A DNA stretch of 64,000 bases, taken from contig CAOPES010000008.1 of NCBI GenBank assembly GCA_948502395.1, positions 1 through 64,000 of the forward strand. Direction: 5' to 3'. The stretch comes from an uncultured Clostridia bacterium (GTDB lineage Bacteria; Bacillota; Clostridia; TANB77; CAG-508). Below, piece after piece: positions 9,670 through 18,791 of the stretch. Each line of letters opens with the position of its first letter. The stretch's first letter is position 1. The position numbers were made by a program, and so were the translations under genes. The notes under the pieces were generated by a model. It was not told the origin of the DNA, ran no database searches, and saw only the letters and a program-made list of their open reading frames with translations.

Positions 9670-9725
9670 TATAATGCTGAAAATAAGACGTAGTAAATTA
9701 TATACATAGATTGGAAGTGATATAT

Positions 9726-10586
9726 ATGAAAAATCAATTTATAAAAACAGAGATTATGGTAAAAGATACTCCTATAAGTGTTATTCGAATTGATAAAACA
9801 GACTTTATATCATTAACAGATTTAGCTAAGTATCAAAATTCAAGCGACCCATCTTTTACAGTCAAAAACTGGTTAAGAAGAGTCAGTACAATTGACTATA
9901 TAGGTCTTTGGGAGCAATTACATAATTCTAGTTTTAATTTGGTCGAATTCGACCAAATTAAAACTGAATATGGGAAGAACTCCTTTGCAATGTCACCTAC
10001 ACAATGGATAAAAAGAACAAACAGTATTGGAATTGTTTCAAAAGGCGGAAGATATAGTATTGGAACATTTGCACATCCTGATATTGCTTTTGAATTTGCT
10101 AGTTGGTTAAGTCCAGAATTTAAACTGTATTTAATAAAAGAATTTGAAAGATTAAAAATTAATGAAGCATATCAAAACAAAATTGAATGGTCTGTAAAAA
10201 GAGAACTATCCAAAACTAATTATGCTATTCATACAGATAGCATCAAAGAATGCATTGTTCCAACTTTAACAGAAAGACAAAAGCAATATGTATATGCTAA
10301 TGAAGCAGATGTTTTAAATGTTGCTTTATTTGGAATGACAGCAAAGGAATGGAGAGAAAGCAATCCTAATTTAAATGGAAATATAAGAGATTATGCAGAT
10401 ATTTTACATTTGGTTGTTTTAGCGAATCTTGAGAACTTAAATGCTGAAATGATAACAAATGAAATTCCCCAAAGTGAAAGAATTATAAGATTGAATAATA
10501 CTGCAAAAAGACAACTGCAATTATTAAAAAATAATAGTAGTATGCATAGATTAGAAAAGATGGATGAGCAGTTAAAACTAGAATAA
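9726..10586 (+). CDS. KilA-N domain protein
   Basis: ATG at 9726 was chosen because GGAAG lies at the right distance; the TTG 15 bp upstream overlaps that site. The 286-residue product starts with a KilA-N DNA-binding domain: a small beta sheet, then DFISLTDLAKYQN and VKNWLRRVSTIDYIGLWEQL, and YSIGTFAHPDIAFEFASWLSPEFKLYLIKEFERL at about 115-150. The C-terminal half is helical and unassigned. KilA-N proteins are typical of phages and mobile or accessory islands. Codons are T-rich compared with smc upstream, consistent with recent acquisition. Confidence 0.85.
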   Translation: MKNQFIKTEIMVKDTPISVIRIDKTDFISLTDLAKYQNSSDPSFTVKNWLRRVSTIDYIGLWEQLHNSSFNLVEFDQIKTEYGKNSFAMSPTQWIKRTNSIGIVSKGGRYSIGTFAHPDIAFEFASWLSPEFKLYLIKEFERLKINEAYQNKIEWSVKRELSKTNYAIHTDSIKECIVPTLTERQKQYVYANEADVLNVALFGMTAKEWRESNPNLNGNIRDYADILHLVVLANLENLNAEMITNEIPQSERIIRLNNTAKRQLQLLKNNSSMHRLEKMDEQLKLE

Positions 10587-10659
10587 TATGTATTATTGTT
10601 ATAAAGAAAAAAGTTGGTAATAATTTGTTACTAATTGAAAAGATTAAACAAAGAAATAT

Positions 10660-10706
10660 AGACGTGCATTATTGACAATTTTTTGTCAGTAATACACGTC
10701 TTTTTA
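10660..10706. terminator. Bidirectional terminator between the KilA-N gene and ytaF
   Basis: The stem AGACGTG-ATTATTGACA / TGTCAGTAATACACGTCT has one mismatch, a T-rich loop and a T run after it. It sits between convergent genes and has A-runs and T-runs on both sides. Confidence 0.8.
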
Positions 10707-10708
10707 TA

Positions 10709-11263
10709 TTAAAACATCAACTTCAAAACACCAATAAACATCAAAAGAACGCCTGATATAATAGACCAAACATTATTAGGCAAGCGACTTAAATTATTAA
10801 GTTTTTTACCTAAGTAATTTCCAAAGCTCAAAAAGAACATTTGAAAAACAGAAACAATAAAAGGAAAAATAGAAAAGCTAATACCTATAATTCCACCGCC
10901 AATTCCAATACCAAAACTATCAAGAGAAAGAGCAAAGCCCAAAAATAAAGCCTCTTTATAATCAATAGAATTCGAATTATCAAAATCAGCAGAAACATTA
11001 TCATCTCTTAAACCTTGAATAAAAATAAATAATCCCATAAAAAATAAAATCGCGAAGCCAAGCAACTTGGTCGAAAATTCAGAAAAGATACCCTTAATGC
11101 TATTACCAAATAATAAAGCTATAAAAGTTATTAAATATGAAATAACAAACAAAATAATTCTGCCGAACCTAGAAATAGACGTATTTTTTATTCCATATGT
11201 AATTCCAATCCCTAATGAATCAATACTACTAGAAACAGCTAAAATAATTTGATAAATAAACAT
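10709..11263 (-). CDS. ytaF: Sporulation membrane protein YtaF (MntP-like fold)
   Basis: The start at 11263 is set by AGGAGGTA a few bases upstream; the longer upstream frame runs into a palindromic repeat and is not coding. The 184-residue protein is nearly all membrane helix, with two homologous halves that each carry a small-residue motif around Asp: AVSSSIDSLGIGITYG near 8 and ALSLDSFGIGIGGG near 110. That is the YtaF/MntP (LysE-type) pattern. Known from Bacillus sporulation; a cation-efflux activity is plausible but unproven. Confidence 0.85.
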   Translation of the reverse strand: MFIYQIILAVSSSIDSLGIGITYGIKNTSISRFGRIILFVISYLITFIALLFGNSIKGIFSEFSTKLLGFAILFFMGLFIFIQGLRDDNVSADFDNSNSIDYKEALFLGFALSLDSFGIGIGGGIIGISFSIFPFIVSVFQMFFLSFGNYLGKKLNNLSRLPNNVWSIISGVLLMFIGVLKLMF

Positions 11264-11317
11264 AATCAGATACCTCCTAAAACATAATATGACAAAATTC
11301 GCGAAATGGTGAAAAAT

Positions 11318-11388
11318 AAAATTGCCAACAGGGACGGACCTTTCTGGCAAAAAATTGCCAAAAAGGTCCGTCCCTGTTGGCAATTTTC
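11318..11388. repeat. REP-like palindromic element, family B, copy 1
   Basis: An inverted repeat with outer arms AAAATTGCCAACAGGGACGG and its complement, enclosing a second GGCAA-AAAATTGCC pair. The core GGGACGGACCTT is shared with the other B copies at 55.0, 60.0 and 63.9 kb. It lies between the divergent ytaF and the P-type ATPase gene. Confidence 0.85.
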
Positions 11389-11450
11389 AGGAATAAGATA
11401 GGGACAACCCGCATATGATTAAAAAGAAAATATACAAAGGAGAGATTAAT

Positions 11451-14121
11451 ATGTGGGAAACGTTAAGAAAAGAAGAAACGTTAAAGACGTTAAAGACAAA
11501 CAGAAAGACAGGTTTGACAAAAGAAGAAGTTGCTTTTAGACAACAAAAGTATGGAAAGAACAAATTGAAGGACAAACCCAAAGAGAGTATAGTAATGAAA
11601 TTTGTAAAACAGTTTAATGATTTTATGATAATTATATTAATAGTAGCTTCAATAGTTTCAGCAGGGATTTCATATATACAGGGGGAGAATGATTATGTGG
11701 ATTCAATTATTATAATTGCAATTGTTATTTTGAATGCGATTATGGGAGTGGTTCAAGAGGCAAAAGCGGAGAAGTCGATAGAGGCTTTGAAGGAGATGAC
11801 CCCGCCAAAAGCGAAGACTCTGAGAGATAATAGTATAGCGGAGATAAAGGCCGAAAATTTAGTTCCAGGGGATATTGTGATTTTGGAAGCTGGTGGATAT
11901 GTTCCAGCAGATTGTAGGCTGATTGAAAGTCACAATTTGAAGGTTGAAGAAGCCAGTTTGACAGGTGAAACAGAGCCTGTTACAAAAGATGCAGATATGA
12001 TATGCAAAGCTCCGCTTGAAAATATAAATGGAAAAGTGCAGACTTCAAGGGTTACAATTGGTGATAGGTTTAATATGGCGTTTATGGCAAGTATTGTTGT
12101 AAATGGACATGCAAAGGCTGTTGTAACAGATACAGGAATGAATACGGAAGTTGGTAAGATTGCAAATATGATAATAGAAGATGAAGCACCAGAGACACCA
12201 ATTCAAAAGAAGTTAAGTCAAGTTGGAAAAATACTAGGAATTGTGTGTTTAGCAATATGTGTAATAATATTTGTAATAGGATTAATAAAAAATATAGATC
12301 CAATGGAAATGTTTATGACATCAGTAGGATTAGCAGTGGCAGCGATTCCAGAAGGTTTACCAGCGATAGTTACGATAATGCTTTCAATAGGTGTAACTAA
12401 AATGGCAAAAAATAATAGCATAATAAGAAAATTGCCAGCAGTTGAAACATTAGGGAGTAGCAAAGTAATATGCTCAGATAAAACAGGAACATTAACACAG
12501 AATAAAATGACAGTGGTAGAAATAATTGCAAACGATAAAAACTTTGCAACAGAGCTAGGAGTAATGTGCACAGACTGCGAGATAACTTACGAAAAAGGCA
12601 AAAATAAGGTAAGTGGAGAGCCAACAGAAATTGCACTAGTAGAAAACGGAATAAAGAACAATATAAATAAAGTACAAATGGAGCAAGAAATGCCAAGAGT
12701 AAATGAAATTCCATTTGACTCTACTAGAAAAATGATGACAACAATTCACAAGATAGGAGACAAATACAGGATTATAACAAAAGGAGCACCTGATGTACTG
12801 CTAGATAGATGTAAAATATCAGCAGGAGAAAAGGAAAGAATAAAAGAAAACAACCTGAAAATGGCAAAAAAAGCACTAAGAGTAATAGCTGTGGCATACA
12901 AAGAAGTAGACAGATTACCAGATAAAATAGATAGCAATAATATAGAAAAAGACTTAAATTTTGTACGGATTAATTGGAATGATTGATCCACCAAGAGAAG
13001 GCGTAAAAGAAGCAGTAAAGACGTGTAGAAAAGCAGGAATAAAAACCGTAATGATAACAGGAGACCACATAGCAACAGCAAAAGCAATAGCAGAAGACCT
13101 GAACATATTAAAATCAGGAGACAAAGCAATAACAGGAAAAGAGCTAGACCAAATACCACAAGAAAAACTAGAAAAAGAAATAAGTGAATATTCTGTATTT
13201 GCAAGGGTGACACCAGAACATAAAGTAAGAATAGTAAAAGCATGGCAAAGTACAGGAGCAGTAGTAGCGATGACAGGTGACGGAGTAAACGACAGTCCAG
13301 CCCTAAAAAGTGCAGATATAGGAATAGCAATGGGAAAAAACGGAACAGAAGTGGCAAAAAATGCAGCAGATATGATACTAACAGATGATAATTTTGTAAC
13401 CATAGTAAAAGCAGTAAAACAAGGAAGGAACATCTATGACAACATAAAAAAAGCAATTCACTTCTTAATTGCAACAAATATAGGAGAAATAGTAACAATA
13501 TTTATGGGATTAGTATTAGGGTTGAAATCACCATTGTTAGCAATCCAATTACTATGGATAAATTTAGTAACAGACTCCTTACCAGCAATAGCAATAGGTT
13601 TAGAGCCACCTGACAAAGACATAATGAACAGAAAACCACAAGATAGTAGAAAAGGAATATTTGCAGACGGATTATGGAACAAAATAATTGTAGAAGGAAT
13701 AATGATAGGAATGCTAACATTAGTTGCATTTAGTATTGGAAATAAATATTTTGGTGTAGAAGTTGGAAGAACAATGGCATTTGTAGCAATGGGATTATTA
13801 GAACTTGTCCACAGCTTTAATATAAAAAGTGAACAATCAATCTTTAAAGTTGGAATTTTTGAAAATAAATTCTTAATAGGAAGCTTTATATTAGGCATAT
13901 TTGTGCAAACAATAGTAGTATTAATTCCAACACTTGCAGAAATATTTAAGCTAGTACCACTAAGCCAAACTCAATGGGTTATTACTCTAAGTATTTCAAT
14001 TCTTCCGATTCCGATTGTTGAATTACAAAAAAAGGTGAATGAATGGAAATTCGGAAAAGTAGTTTATAAGCAAAAATGTGAAACTCAAAGCGAAACAATG
14101 TGCCAAAAACGTGAAAGCTAG
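11451..14121 (+). CDS. Calcium-type P-type ATPase (P2A), read through one CGGA +1 site
   Basis: ATG at 11451 follows AAAGGAGAG. Recoding CGGA at 12966-12969 joins 505 and 384 codons to 889 residues, the usual size of bacterial SERCA/PMCA-like pumps. Visible: PADCRLIESHNLKVEEASLTGE (actuator), AAIPEGLPAIVTIMLSIGV in helix 4, phospho-Asp D343 in CSDKTGTLTQNKM, and after the junction GLIGMIDPPREG, TGDGVNDSPALKSADIG and LWINLVTDSLPAIAIGL in helix 6. These indicate Ca2+ export from the cytoplasm. Stopping at the junction would lose the hinge motif and six membrane helices. Codon style differs markedly between the first ~950 bp and the middle. Confidence 0.9.
12966..12969 (+). other. +1 recoding site CGGA (P-type ATPase)
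   Basis: Incoming frame GTA CGG ATT; outgoing GTA (C) GGA TTA ATT GGA. The restored FVGLIGMIDPPR is the invariant entry to the P-domain in P2 ATPases. A stop occurs seven codons later in the incoming frame. Confidence 0.85.
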
Positions 14122-14173
14122 AAAGAAAACATCTATAAAAAACGTGAAACTTGAACAAAAACTACAAAAGTTA

Positions 14174-14202
14174 TTGCTGTCGACATAAGAATGTGGTATA
14201 AT
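14174..14202 (+). promoter_or_regulatory. Sigma-70/A promoter for the 129-residue hypothetical gene
   Basis: TTGCTG at 14174-14179 and a perfect TATAAT at 14197-14202 with a 17-bp spacer. The ~75-nt leader contains a small hairpin (TTCTTG / CAAGAA). Confidence 0.6.
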
Positions 14203-14279
14203 ATAAATATGTAACAATAAAAAGCATGTAATTCTTGAATAAACAAGAAGCTGGCTAGTGCCTAGAAGGGAGAAAATAC

Positions 14280-14669
14280 ATGCAAAAAAAATCTAAGAAG
14301 CAGAGAAAAAACGAAAATAAAACTAAAAAGGAGAAACTCCAAAAAAAGCCGAAGATGGAAATTAGGTTGTACACCAAAGGACAAGAAAATGAATATGAAA
14401 ATATTCAAAACAAATTACAGAAAGTTGACGAAAGTAAACTTTCTGAAAGAGAAAAACTGATACAATATCTGATTATTCTTAACCCGCAAAAGGTAAAAGA
14501 AGGAGATATTGTAATCGAAGAAGAGACGAACATTTTATATTATAGCAAAATGTTGAATATCGAAGAATTTAAAGAATTCTCATATCCAAAAGGTTATAAA
14601 TTAAAATATCCAAGAATAATTTCCAATAACAATGGAGTGGAAGAAAGTTTTATGCTTAGACGTGCTTAG
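14280..14669 (+). CDS. Hypothetical protein, Lys-rich N-terminus
   Basis: This 129-residue protein has a strong AGAAGGGAG ribosome site, its own promoter and its own terminator, so it is very probably real. The first ~30 residues are almost all Lys, Asn, Gln and Glu, suggesting an unstructured RNA- or DNA-contacting tail. Residues 30-125 look globular, with alternating charged and hydrophobic positions, and a short strand-rich end (YPKGYKLKYPRI). I do not recognise a family. It stands alone between the ATPase and the accessory patch. Confidence 0.7.
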   Translation: MQKKSKKQRKNENKTKKEKLQKKPKMEIRLYTKGQENEYENIQNKLQKVDESKLSEREKLIQYLIILNPQKVKEGDIVIEEETNILYYSKMLNIEEFKEFSYPKGYKLKYPRIISNNNGVEESFMLRRA

Positions 14670-14676
14670 ATACTGA

Positions 14677-14706
14677 AAACAGTTGGGATGTTCCTAACTG
14701 TTTTTA
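14677..14706 (+). terminator. Rho-independent terminator
   Basis: AAAACAGTT-GGGA / TCCT-AACTGTTTT stem, followed by T-rich sequence, just after the hypothetical gene stop codon. Confidence 0.75.
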
Positions 14707-14878
14707 GTTTGTTCAGAGATAAAAAATTTCTTTAATATATAGCACTAAATGATAAAATATAATATACTTATAAAAAATGCTAAAGGAATAAAAAATGGAA
14801 ATATACAAATAACAGTAACATAATACACACCTGAAATACCAAACAAAGAAAGAGTTGGAAAAAATCAAATAAAAATAT

Positions 14879-15099
14879 TGAAAAAGTATATAAAATCTGC
14901 TATATTAATAAAAGTGCAGATAATATATACTTTTTTATATAAAAGAATCAAACAATTTTTAATCAATGTAAAGATTTGTTATAAATCAAAAATCTGCAAT
15001 AATTTAAAATCAAGGATTTTTAAATCGAAACAAAAACTCAGAAAACAAAAAAGAAAGAGAAAGAAGGCGATAGAAAAAGAAAACTAGTGAGAAATAAGA
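14879..15099 (+). repeat. Direct repeat (left copy) flanking the DUF1016 gene
   Basis: The 22-bp start (14879-14900) and the long end (14991-15099) match one continuous ~120-bp stretch at 15969-16091. The left copy carries about 95 extra bases between two AATCTGC words, which looks like an insertion, or a deletion in the right copy, mediated by that short repeat. An ATG-less 69-codon frame overlaps here but has no ribosome site and is not called. Confidence 0.7.
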
Positions 15100-15223
15100 A
15101 AAACAGACACGTGTTTACTAATGAAGAAATATTAATAAATAAATATGGGATGAAATATAAAAAATAAGTATTTAAGAAGATTAGAAAAACATTAACAAAA
15201 TGAATAAACGGAGGTATAAAATT

Positions 15224-15796
15224 ATGAAAAATAAAATTTTGCCAAATGATTACAGAGAAACATTGGATTTAATAATACAAAAAATACAATTTGCACAACA
15301 AAAAGCTGTTATCTCAGCAAATACAACTTTATTAGATTTATATTGGGAAATAGGAAATATTCTTGTAAATAAAAAGAAAGAACAAGGATGGGGAGCAAAA
15401 GTAATAAGTACATTGTCAAATGATATAACTTCTGCATTTCCTAAAACAAAGGGATACTCAAGTAGAAATTTAGAATATATGAGCCAATTTGCCAAAACAT
15501 ATTCCAATTATCTTGATATAAAAGAAGAACTTTCAAAGGTTAGTTGGTCACATAATCTTGTTTTAATGAGTAAAGTTAAAGATGAAAATGAAAGGCTATG
15601 GTATATAAATGAAACGATAAAAAATGGATGGGCAAGAGATGTTTTGATTAATCAAATTGCATATGCATTAAAAGATATAAATAAACCGATTGGAATTTCT
15701 GAATACGAGTTGATTAAATCAATACCAGAAGATTTGAAATCAAACTTACCAACTATTGAAGAAATTGAAAATGAAATGGAAAAAAAATTAAAATAA
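15224..15796 (+). CDS. DUF1016 (YhcG-type) protein with the nuclease core deleted
   Basis: ATG at 15224 follows GGAGGT; an upstream ATG would place the ribosome site inside the gene and use CGG in frame. The 190-residue product carries the DUF1016 N-terminal domain (helical, winged-helix-like): LLDLYWEIGNILVNKKKEQGWG near 43, then SSRNLEYMSQFAKTY and VSWSHNLVLM. It then jumps at about residue 148 to a tail, PIGISEYELIKSIPEDLKSNLPTIEEIE, that normally ends the full ~340-residue protein. The PD-(D/E)XK nuclease core is missing, without a frameshift. Direct repeats flank it. Confidence 0.7.
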   Translation: MKNKILPNDYRETLDLIIQKIQFAQQKAVISANTTLLDLYWEIGNILVNKKKEQGWGAKVISTLSNDITSAFPKTKGYSSRNLEYMSQFAKTYSNYLDIKEELSKVSWSHNLVLMSKVKDENERLWYINETIKNGWARDVLINQIAYALKDINKPIGISEYELIKSIPEDLKSNLPTIEEIENEMEKKLK

Positions 15797-15968
15797 TAAA
15801 TTTTGCAACTGCGGTTGCAAAAATTAAAAATAGCTTGAATTATATGTACGTAATGAAATCTTTATATAAAAATATAATTTTAAATTTATGAGAATTACAA
15901 TTAATGTGAAACTGTGTAAGAAAGAATCCAAAAATAACATTGTGTGAATTATGAAAGAAATAAAAACG

Positions 15969-16091
15969 TGAAAAAGTATATAAAATCTGCAACCATTTAA
16001 AGTCATAGATTTTTAAATCGAAACAAAATTCAAAAAATAAATAATAATGAGAAAGAAGGCGATAGAAAAAGAAAATTAGTGAGAAATAAAA
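15969..16091 (+). repeat. Direct repeat (right copy) flanking the DUF1016 gene
   Basis: Continuous counterpart of the split left copy; conserved words include GAAAAAGTATATAAAATCTGC and GAAAGAAGGCGATAGAAAAA. Together the copies bracket about 870 bp containing the DUF1016 gene. Confidence 0.7.
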
Positions 16092-16361
16092 ACGACAAAA
16101 CGGAAATAATTTCGTATAGTGTATTGACTAATTACATAATTATGGATAAAATAATAATAAAGATTAAATCTGTTTTTTGTAAATAGTAAAAAGAACCTTG
16201 AAAACTTAATATCTTTGTTAAAAAAGTAAATAGGAGTGAATACTATTTTCAAAAGTGGAAATAATTTAAATAAATAAAAATACTAAGTAAAAAGCAGTAA
16301 AATTTAAAAAGAAAAAAACGAAAAAATGTAGAGAACAAAAGAGAGAAGGGAGAAGTTTTTT
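16092..16361. other. AT-rich intergenic stretch
   Basis: No open frame of note, no strong hairpin and no clear promoter hexamer pair. It ends in AGAAGGGAG, the ribosome site of the next gene. Confidence 0.5.
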
Positions 16362-17507
16362 ATGCAAATAAAAAATAGGAAACTAAAAGTAAATAACAAA
16401 GGTATTACATTAATAGCATTAGTAATAACAATAATTGTACTTCTAATACTTGCAGGTGTAGCAATTGCAACATTGACAGGAGATAATGGAGTGTTGACAA
16501 AAGCAGCAAAGGCAAAACAAGAAACAGAAAAAGCAAATGAAGATGAAATGAGAAAATTAACAATGTTAGAAGCAACAGCGAACATTGAAAATACTAAATA
16601 TACAGATTCTAATGGAGATATAGTGACTATACCAGCTGGATTTGCAGTATCACAAATTGAAGGAGAAAATACAGTAGAAAACGGATTAGTTATAATAGAT
16701 GATAAAGGAAATGAATTTATATGGATACCAGTGCCAATAGCAGTAGCTGAAAGCGAAGAACAAGGTACTACTAATAAAGCAATGGCGGTAAATTTGGGAA
16801 CAGTAGAAAATCCACAATATAGGGGCTTATTATATGACTTCAATGATACTGGTTCAACAGTAATAAGTGGTTGTACAACAACTACAAATGAGTATAGAGA
16901 GCCAGATATAGTGAGTGATTATGATAATAATACAACATATAATAATGGACTATTTACAAAGGATAGTTTACAAAGTGATTATAATGATATGATAAAAAGT
17001 GTGAATATAAATCACGGATTTTATGTATCAAGATATGAAATGAGTTTGGACACAAATAAAAATGCCCAGTCAAAGAAAAATGCAATATCAGCAGATGCTT
17101 CACAATCTGATACAAATAGATGGTATGGATTATATGAAAAAGCAAAAACATATAATAAAGATTCAGTAGTAAGTGGTATGATATGGGGAAGTCAATATGA
17201 TGCAATGATGAATTGGCTGCAAAAAGATAGTAATGTAAATGTTAACTCTGAAACTCCAATAACAGGAACAGCTAGAAATGAAGATACAGAAAGAAGAACA
17301 GGTTATGTAGAAACAGATAAAATAAAAAATGTATATGACCTTTTAGGAAATAGTAGGGAATGGATATTAGAGGCCATTTATTCCAGCAGTCGAGTTCTTC
17401 GTGGTGGCAGTTACTACACTAGCTATTCTCCAGCGAGTCGCAATTACGACCATCCAGATGATATCAATAGCTATGCTTCTTCACGTCTTACACTTTATAT
17501 AAAGTAG
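16362..17507 (+). CDS. Pilin-like N-terminus fused to a SUMF1/C-type-lectin-fold domain
   Basis: Residues 8-40 are a type IV prepilin-like segment, NNKGITLIALVITIIVLL, with a small-residue hydrophobic helix and the TGDNGVLTKAAKAK that usually follows in clostridial pseudopilins. From about residue 80 a formylglycine-generating-enzyme-like (SUMF1) fold appears: GNEFIWIPV, GFYVSRYEMS, MIWGSQYDAMMNWLQ, NVYDLLGNSREWILE, then VLRGGSYY near the end. Such proteins are surface displayed in Clostridia. The last ~40 codons differ sharply in codon choice from the rest, as in ligand-binding regions altered by diversity-generating retroelements. No reverse transcriptase is in the window. Confidence 0.8.
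   Translation: MQIKNRKLKVNNKGITLIALVITIIVLLILAGVAIATLTGDNGVLTKAAKAKQETEKANEDEMRKLTMLEATANIENTKYTDSNGDIVTIPAGFAVSQIEGENTVENGLVIIDDKGNEFIWIPVPIAVAESEEQGTTNKAMAVNLGTVENPQYRGLLYDFNDTGSTVISGCTTTTNEYREPDIVSDYDNNTTYNNGLFTKDSLQSDYNDMIKSVNINHGFYVSRYEMSLDTNKNAQSKKNAISADASQSDTNRWYGLYEKAKTYNKDSVVSGMIWGSQYDAMMNWLQKDSNVNVNSETPITGTARNEDTERRTGYVETDKIKNVYDLLGNSREWILEAIYSSSRVLRGGSYYTSYSPASRNYDHPDDINSYASSRLTLYIK
17384..17507 (+). other. Candidate hypervariable 3' cassette of the SUMF1-fold gene
   Basis: From the codon for Ala in LEAIYSSS onward the gene switches to GCC, AGC, CGA, CGT, CGC, TAC and GAC codons, unlike the A-ending codons before it. The translated text (RGGSYYTS, then SPASRNYDH, ending SRLTLYIK) matches the layout of C-type-lectin variable regions, with many AAY-derivable codons (AGT, TAC, ACT, AGC, TAT, AAT, GAC). 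A template repeat was not found here. Confidence 0.45.
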
Positions 17508-17749
17508 TAACTGAGCTCGGTGAAAAAATTAAAATTATAGCAATAATAGTTTCAAATAGAGTATTGAATATAAAAACTCGGCTAATGAAATAGGTCGAAT
17601 GATAGAAGCACTTCCATATAGATAAAAAGGAAGTGCATTTTCTAAAACGACACTTTACCAACAAATAAAACTTAACACAAAGTAAAATATAAAGAATAAA
17701 AAAGTAAAAAACAAAACAAACTAAAGAAAAAAGAACAGGAGAGATAGAA

Positions 17750-17890
17750 ATGGAAAAACTAAGAAAAGAGATAAAAGAAAAACTAGACAAAATAAAAGAA
17801 ATGATAAAAAACGAAGAAAAAAGAGACGAAATAGAGCAAGAAAGAAAAGAACTAGACAAATTACTAAAAAAATATCTAAGAGAAAAATAG
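17750..17890 (+). CDS. Small Spo0E-like protein (46 residues)
   Basis: AGGAGAG lies 7 nt before the ATG. The 46-residue, two-helix product ends in EQERKELDKLLKKYL, close to the Spo0E-family signature SQELDKLI near the end of similarly sized proteins. Spo0E-type proteins dephosphorylate Spo0A~P and delay sporulation. The signature Ser is replaced by Arg here, so a functional link is a suggestion only; it could be an unrelated charged helical hairpin. An XRE regulator follows 90 bp later. Confidence 0.5.
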   Translation: MEKLRKEIKEKLDKIKEMIKNEEKRDEIEQERKELDKLLKKYLREK

Positions 17891-17980
17891 AAATAAAATA
17901 CAACAGAACACGAAAACAATACATTTAAGCAAAAGAAGAAATCTGATAAAATAATCAAAAACGCAATAGGTGGTAGAATA

Positions 17981-18307
17981 ATGAGAAAAACAAGCACAAT
18001 AAAAATAGGAAGAAATCTACAACAAATAAGAAAAAGTAATGGATATACACAAGAAAAACTAGCAGAAGAAATCGAAGTATCTGCAAGGTATGTAAGCGAC
18101 ATAGAACAAGACAGAGCAAAACCATCATACGAAGTACTAATACGAATATGCAACCTATTCAAAGTATCATTAGATCAGATATTTAGTGAATATTTAAAAA
18201 TAAAAGATAACAAAAGCCTAGAATATTCAATATCAGGATATGACAAACTAAGCAAAGAAGATAAAGAAACAATAGGACACCTAATAACATATTTCAACAA
18301 AAAGTAA
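17981..18307 (+). CDS. XRE-family helix-turn-helix regulator
   Basis: 108 residues. The Cro/CI HTH occupies about residues 9-65 (IGRNLQQIRKSNGYTQEKLAEEI, then SARYVSDIEQDRAKPSYEVL). The remaining tail, GYDKLSKEDKETIGHLITYF, is the standard short C-terminus of clostridial SinR-like repressors. It sits between the small Spo0E-like gene and the rpsF operon. The regulated promoter is not evident. Confidence 0.85.
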   Translation: MRKTSTIKIGRNLQQIRKSNGYTQEKLAEEIEVSARYVSDIEQDRAKPSYEVLIRICNLFKVSLDQIFSEYLKIKDNKSLEYSISGYDKLSKEDKETIGHLITYFNKK

Positions 18308-18322
18308 AATTTGGTAAAACAC

Positions 18323-18351
18323 TTGCAAAAAGCAAATAAATATGGTACAAT
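18323..18351 (+). promoter_or_regulatory. Promoter of the rpsF-ssb-rpsR operon
   Basis: TTGCAA at 18323-18328 and TACAAT at 18346-18351, spacer 17 bp. The ~85-nt leader contains a hairpin with arms TTTGAAAAA and TTTTTCAAA and a smaller CTAC / GTAG stem; a ribosomal-protein autoregulatory role is possible, but I cannot match the S6:S18 binding motif. Confidence 0.65.
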
Positions 18352-18437
18352 AGCTATGTTTTGAAAAAAGCACAGCTATTTTTCAAATCTCTACTTACAG
18401 AAAATGTAGGTTAAAAATCCAAAGGGAGGTGAAAATA

Positions 18438-18722
18438 ATGAACAAATACGAAAGTATAATCATTGTTAACCCAAATGTAGACGAAGCAGGACTAAAAGCA
18501 CTAGAAGAAAAATTCACAGGGTTAATAAACGAAAACGGAAAAGTAGAATCAGTAGAAAATATGGGTAAAAAGAAACTAGCATATGAAATAAAAAAATTCA
18601 ATGAAGCAACATACCTACTATTCAACTTCGAAGCACAACCAGCTTCAATAACAGAACTTGAAAGAGTTTACAGAATTACAGACGATATAATCAAATACAT
18701 CGTAGTAAGAAAAGAAGACTAA
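18438..18722 (+). CDS. rpsF: 30S ribosomal protein S6
   Basis: 94 residues, starting at the ATG 8 nt after GGGAGG. KYESIIIVNPNVDEAGLKAL opens the ferredoxin-like fold and RVYRITDDIIKYIVVRKED closes it. S6 binds 16S rRNA as a heterodimer with S18, encoded two genes downstream. The order rpsF-ssb-rpsR is the standard one in Firmicutes. Confidence 0.98.
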   Translation: MNKYESIIIVNPNVDEAGLKALEEKFTGLINENGKVESVENMGKKKLAYEIKKFNEATYLLFNFEAQPASITELERVYRITDDIIKYIVVRKED

Positions 18723-18791
18723 TAAAAATTAGCAAAAAAATAATTAAATAAAGATAGGGGCCTTTATTTAAAGTAAGAAAGGTGATAGAAA

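Noticed and set aside
10709..11383. Longer ytaF reading with a 40-residue N-terminal extension
   Set aside because: The extension is encoded by a family B palindrome; AGGAGGT supports the start at 11263.
14878..15087. 69-codon open frame with very basic composition
   Set aside because: It has no ribosome site and a non-ATG start and lies within a direct repeat whose other copy does not keep the frame.
18352..18437. S6:S18-binding leader motif upstream of rpsF
   Set aside because: Hairpins are present, but I could not recognise the conserved internal loop, so only the promoter is annotated.
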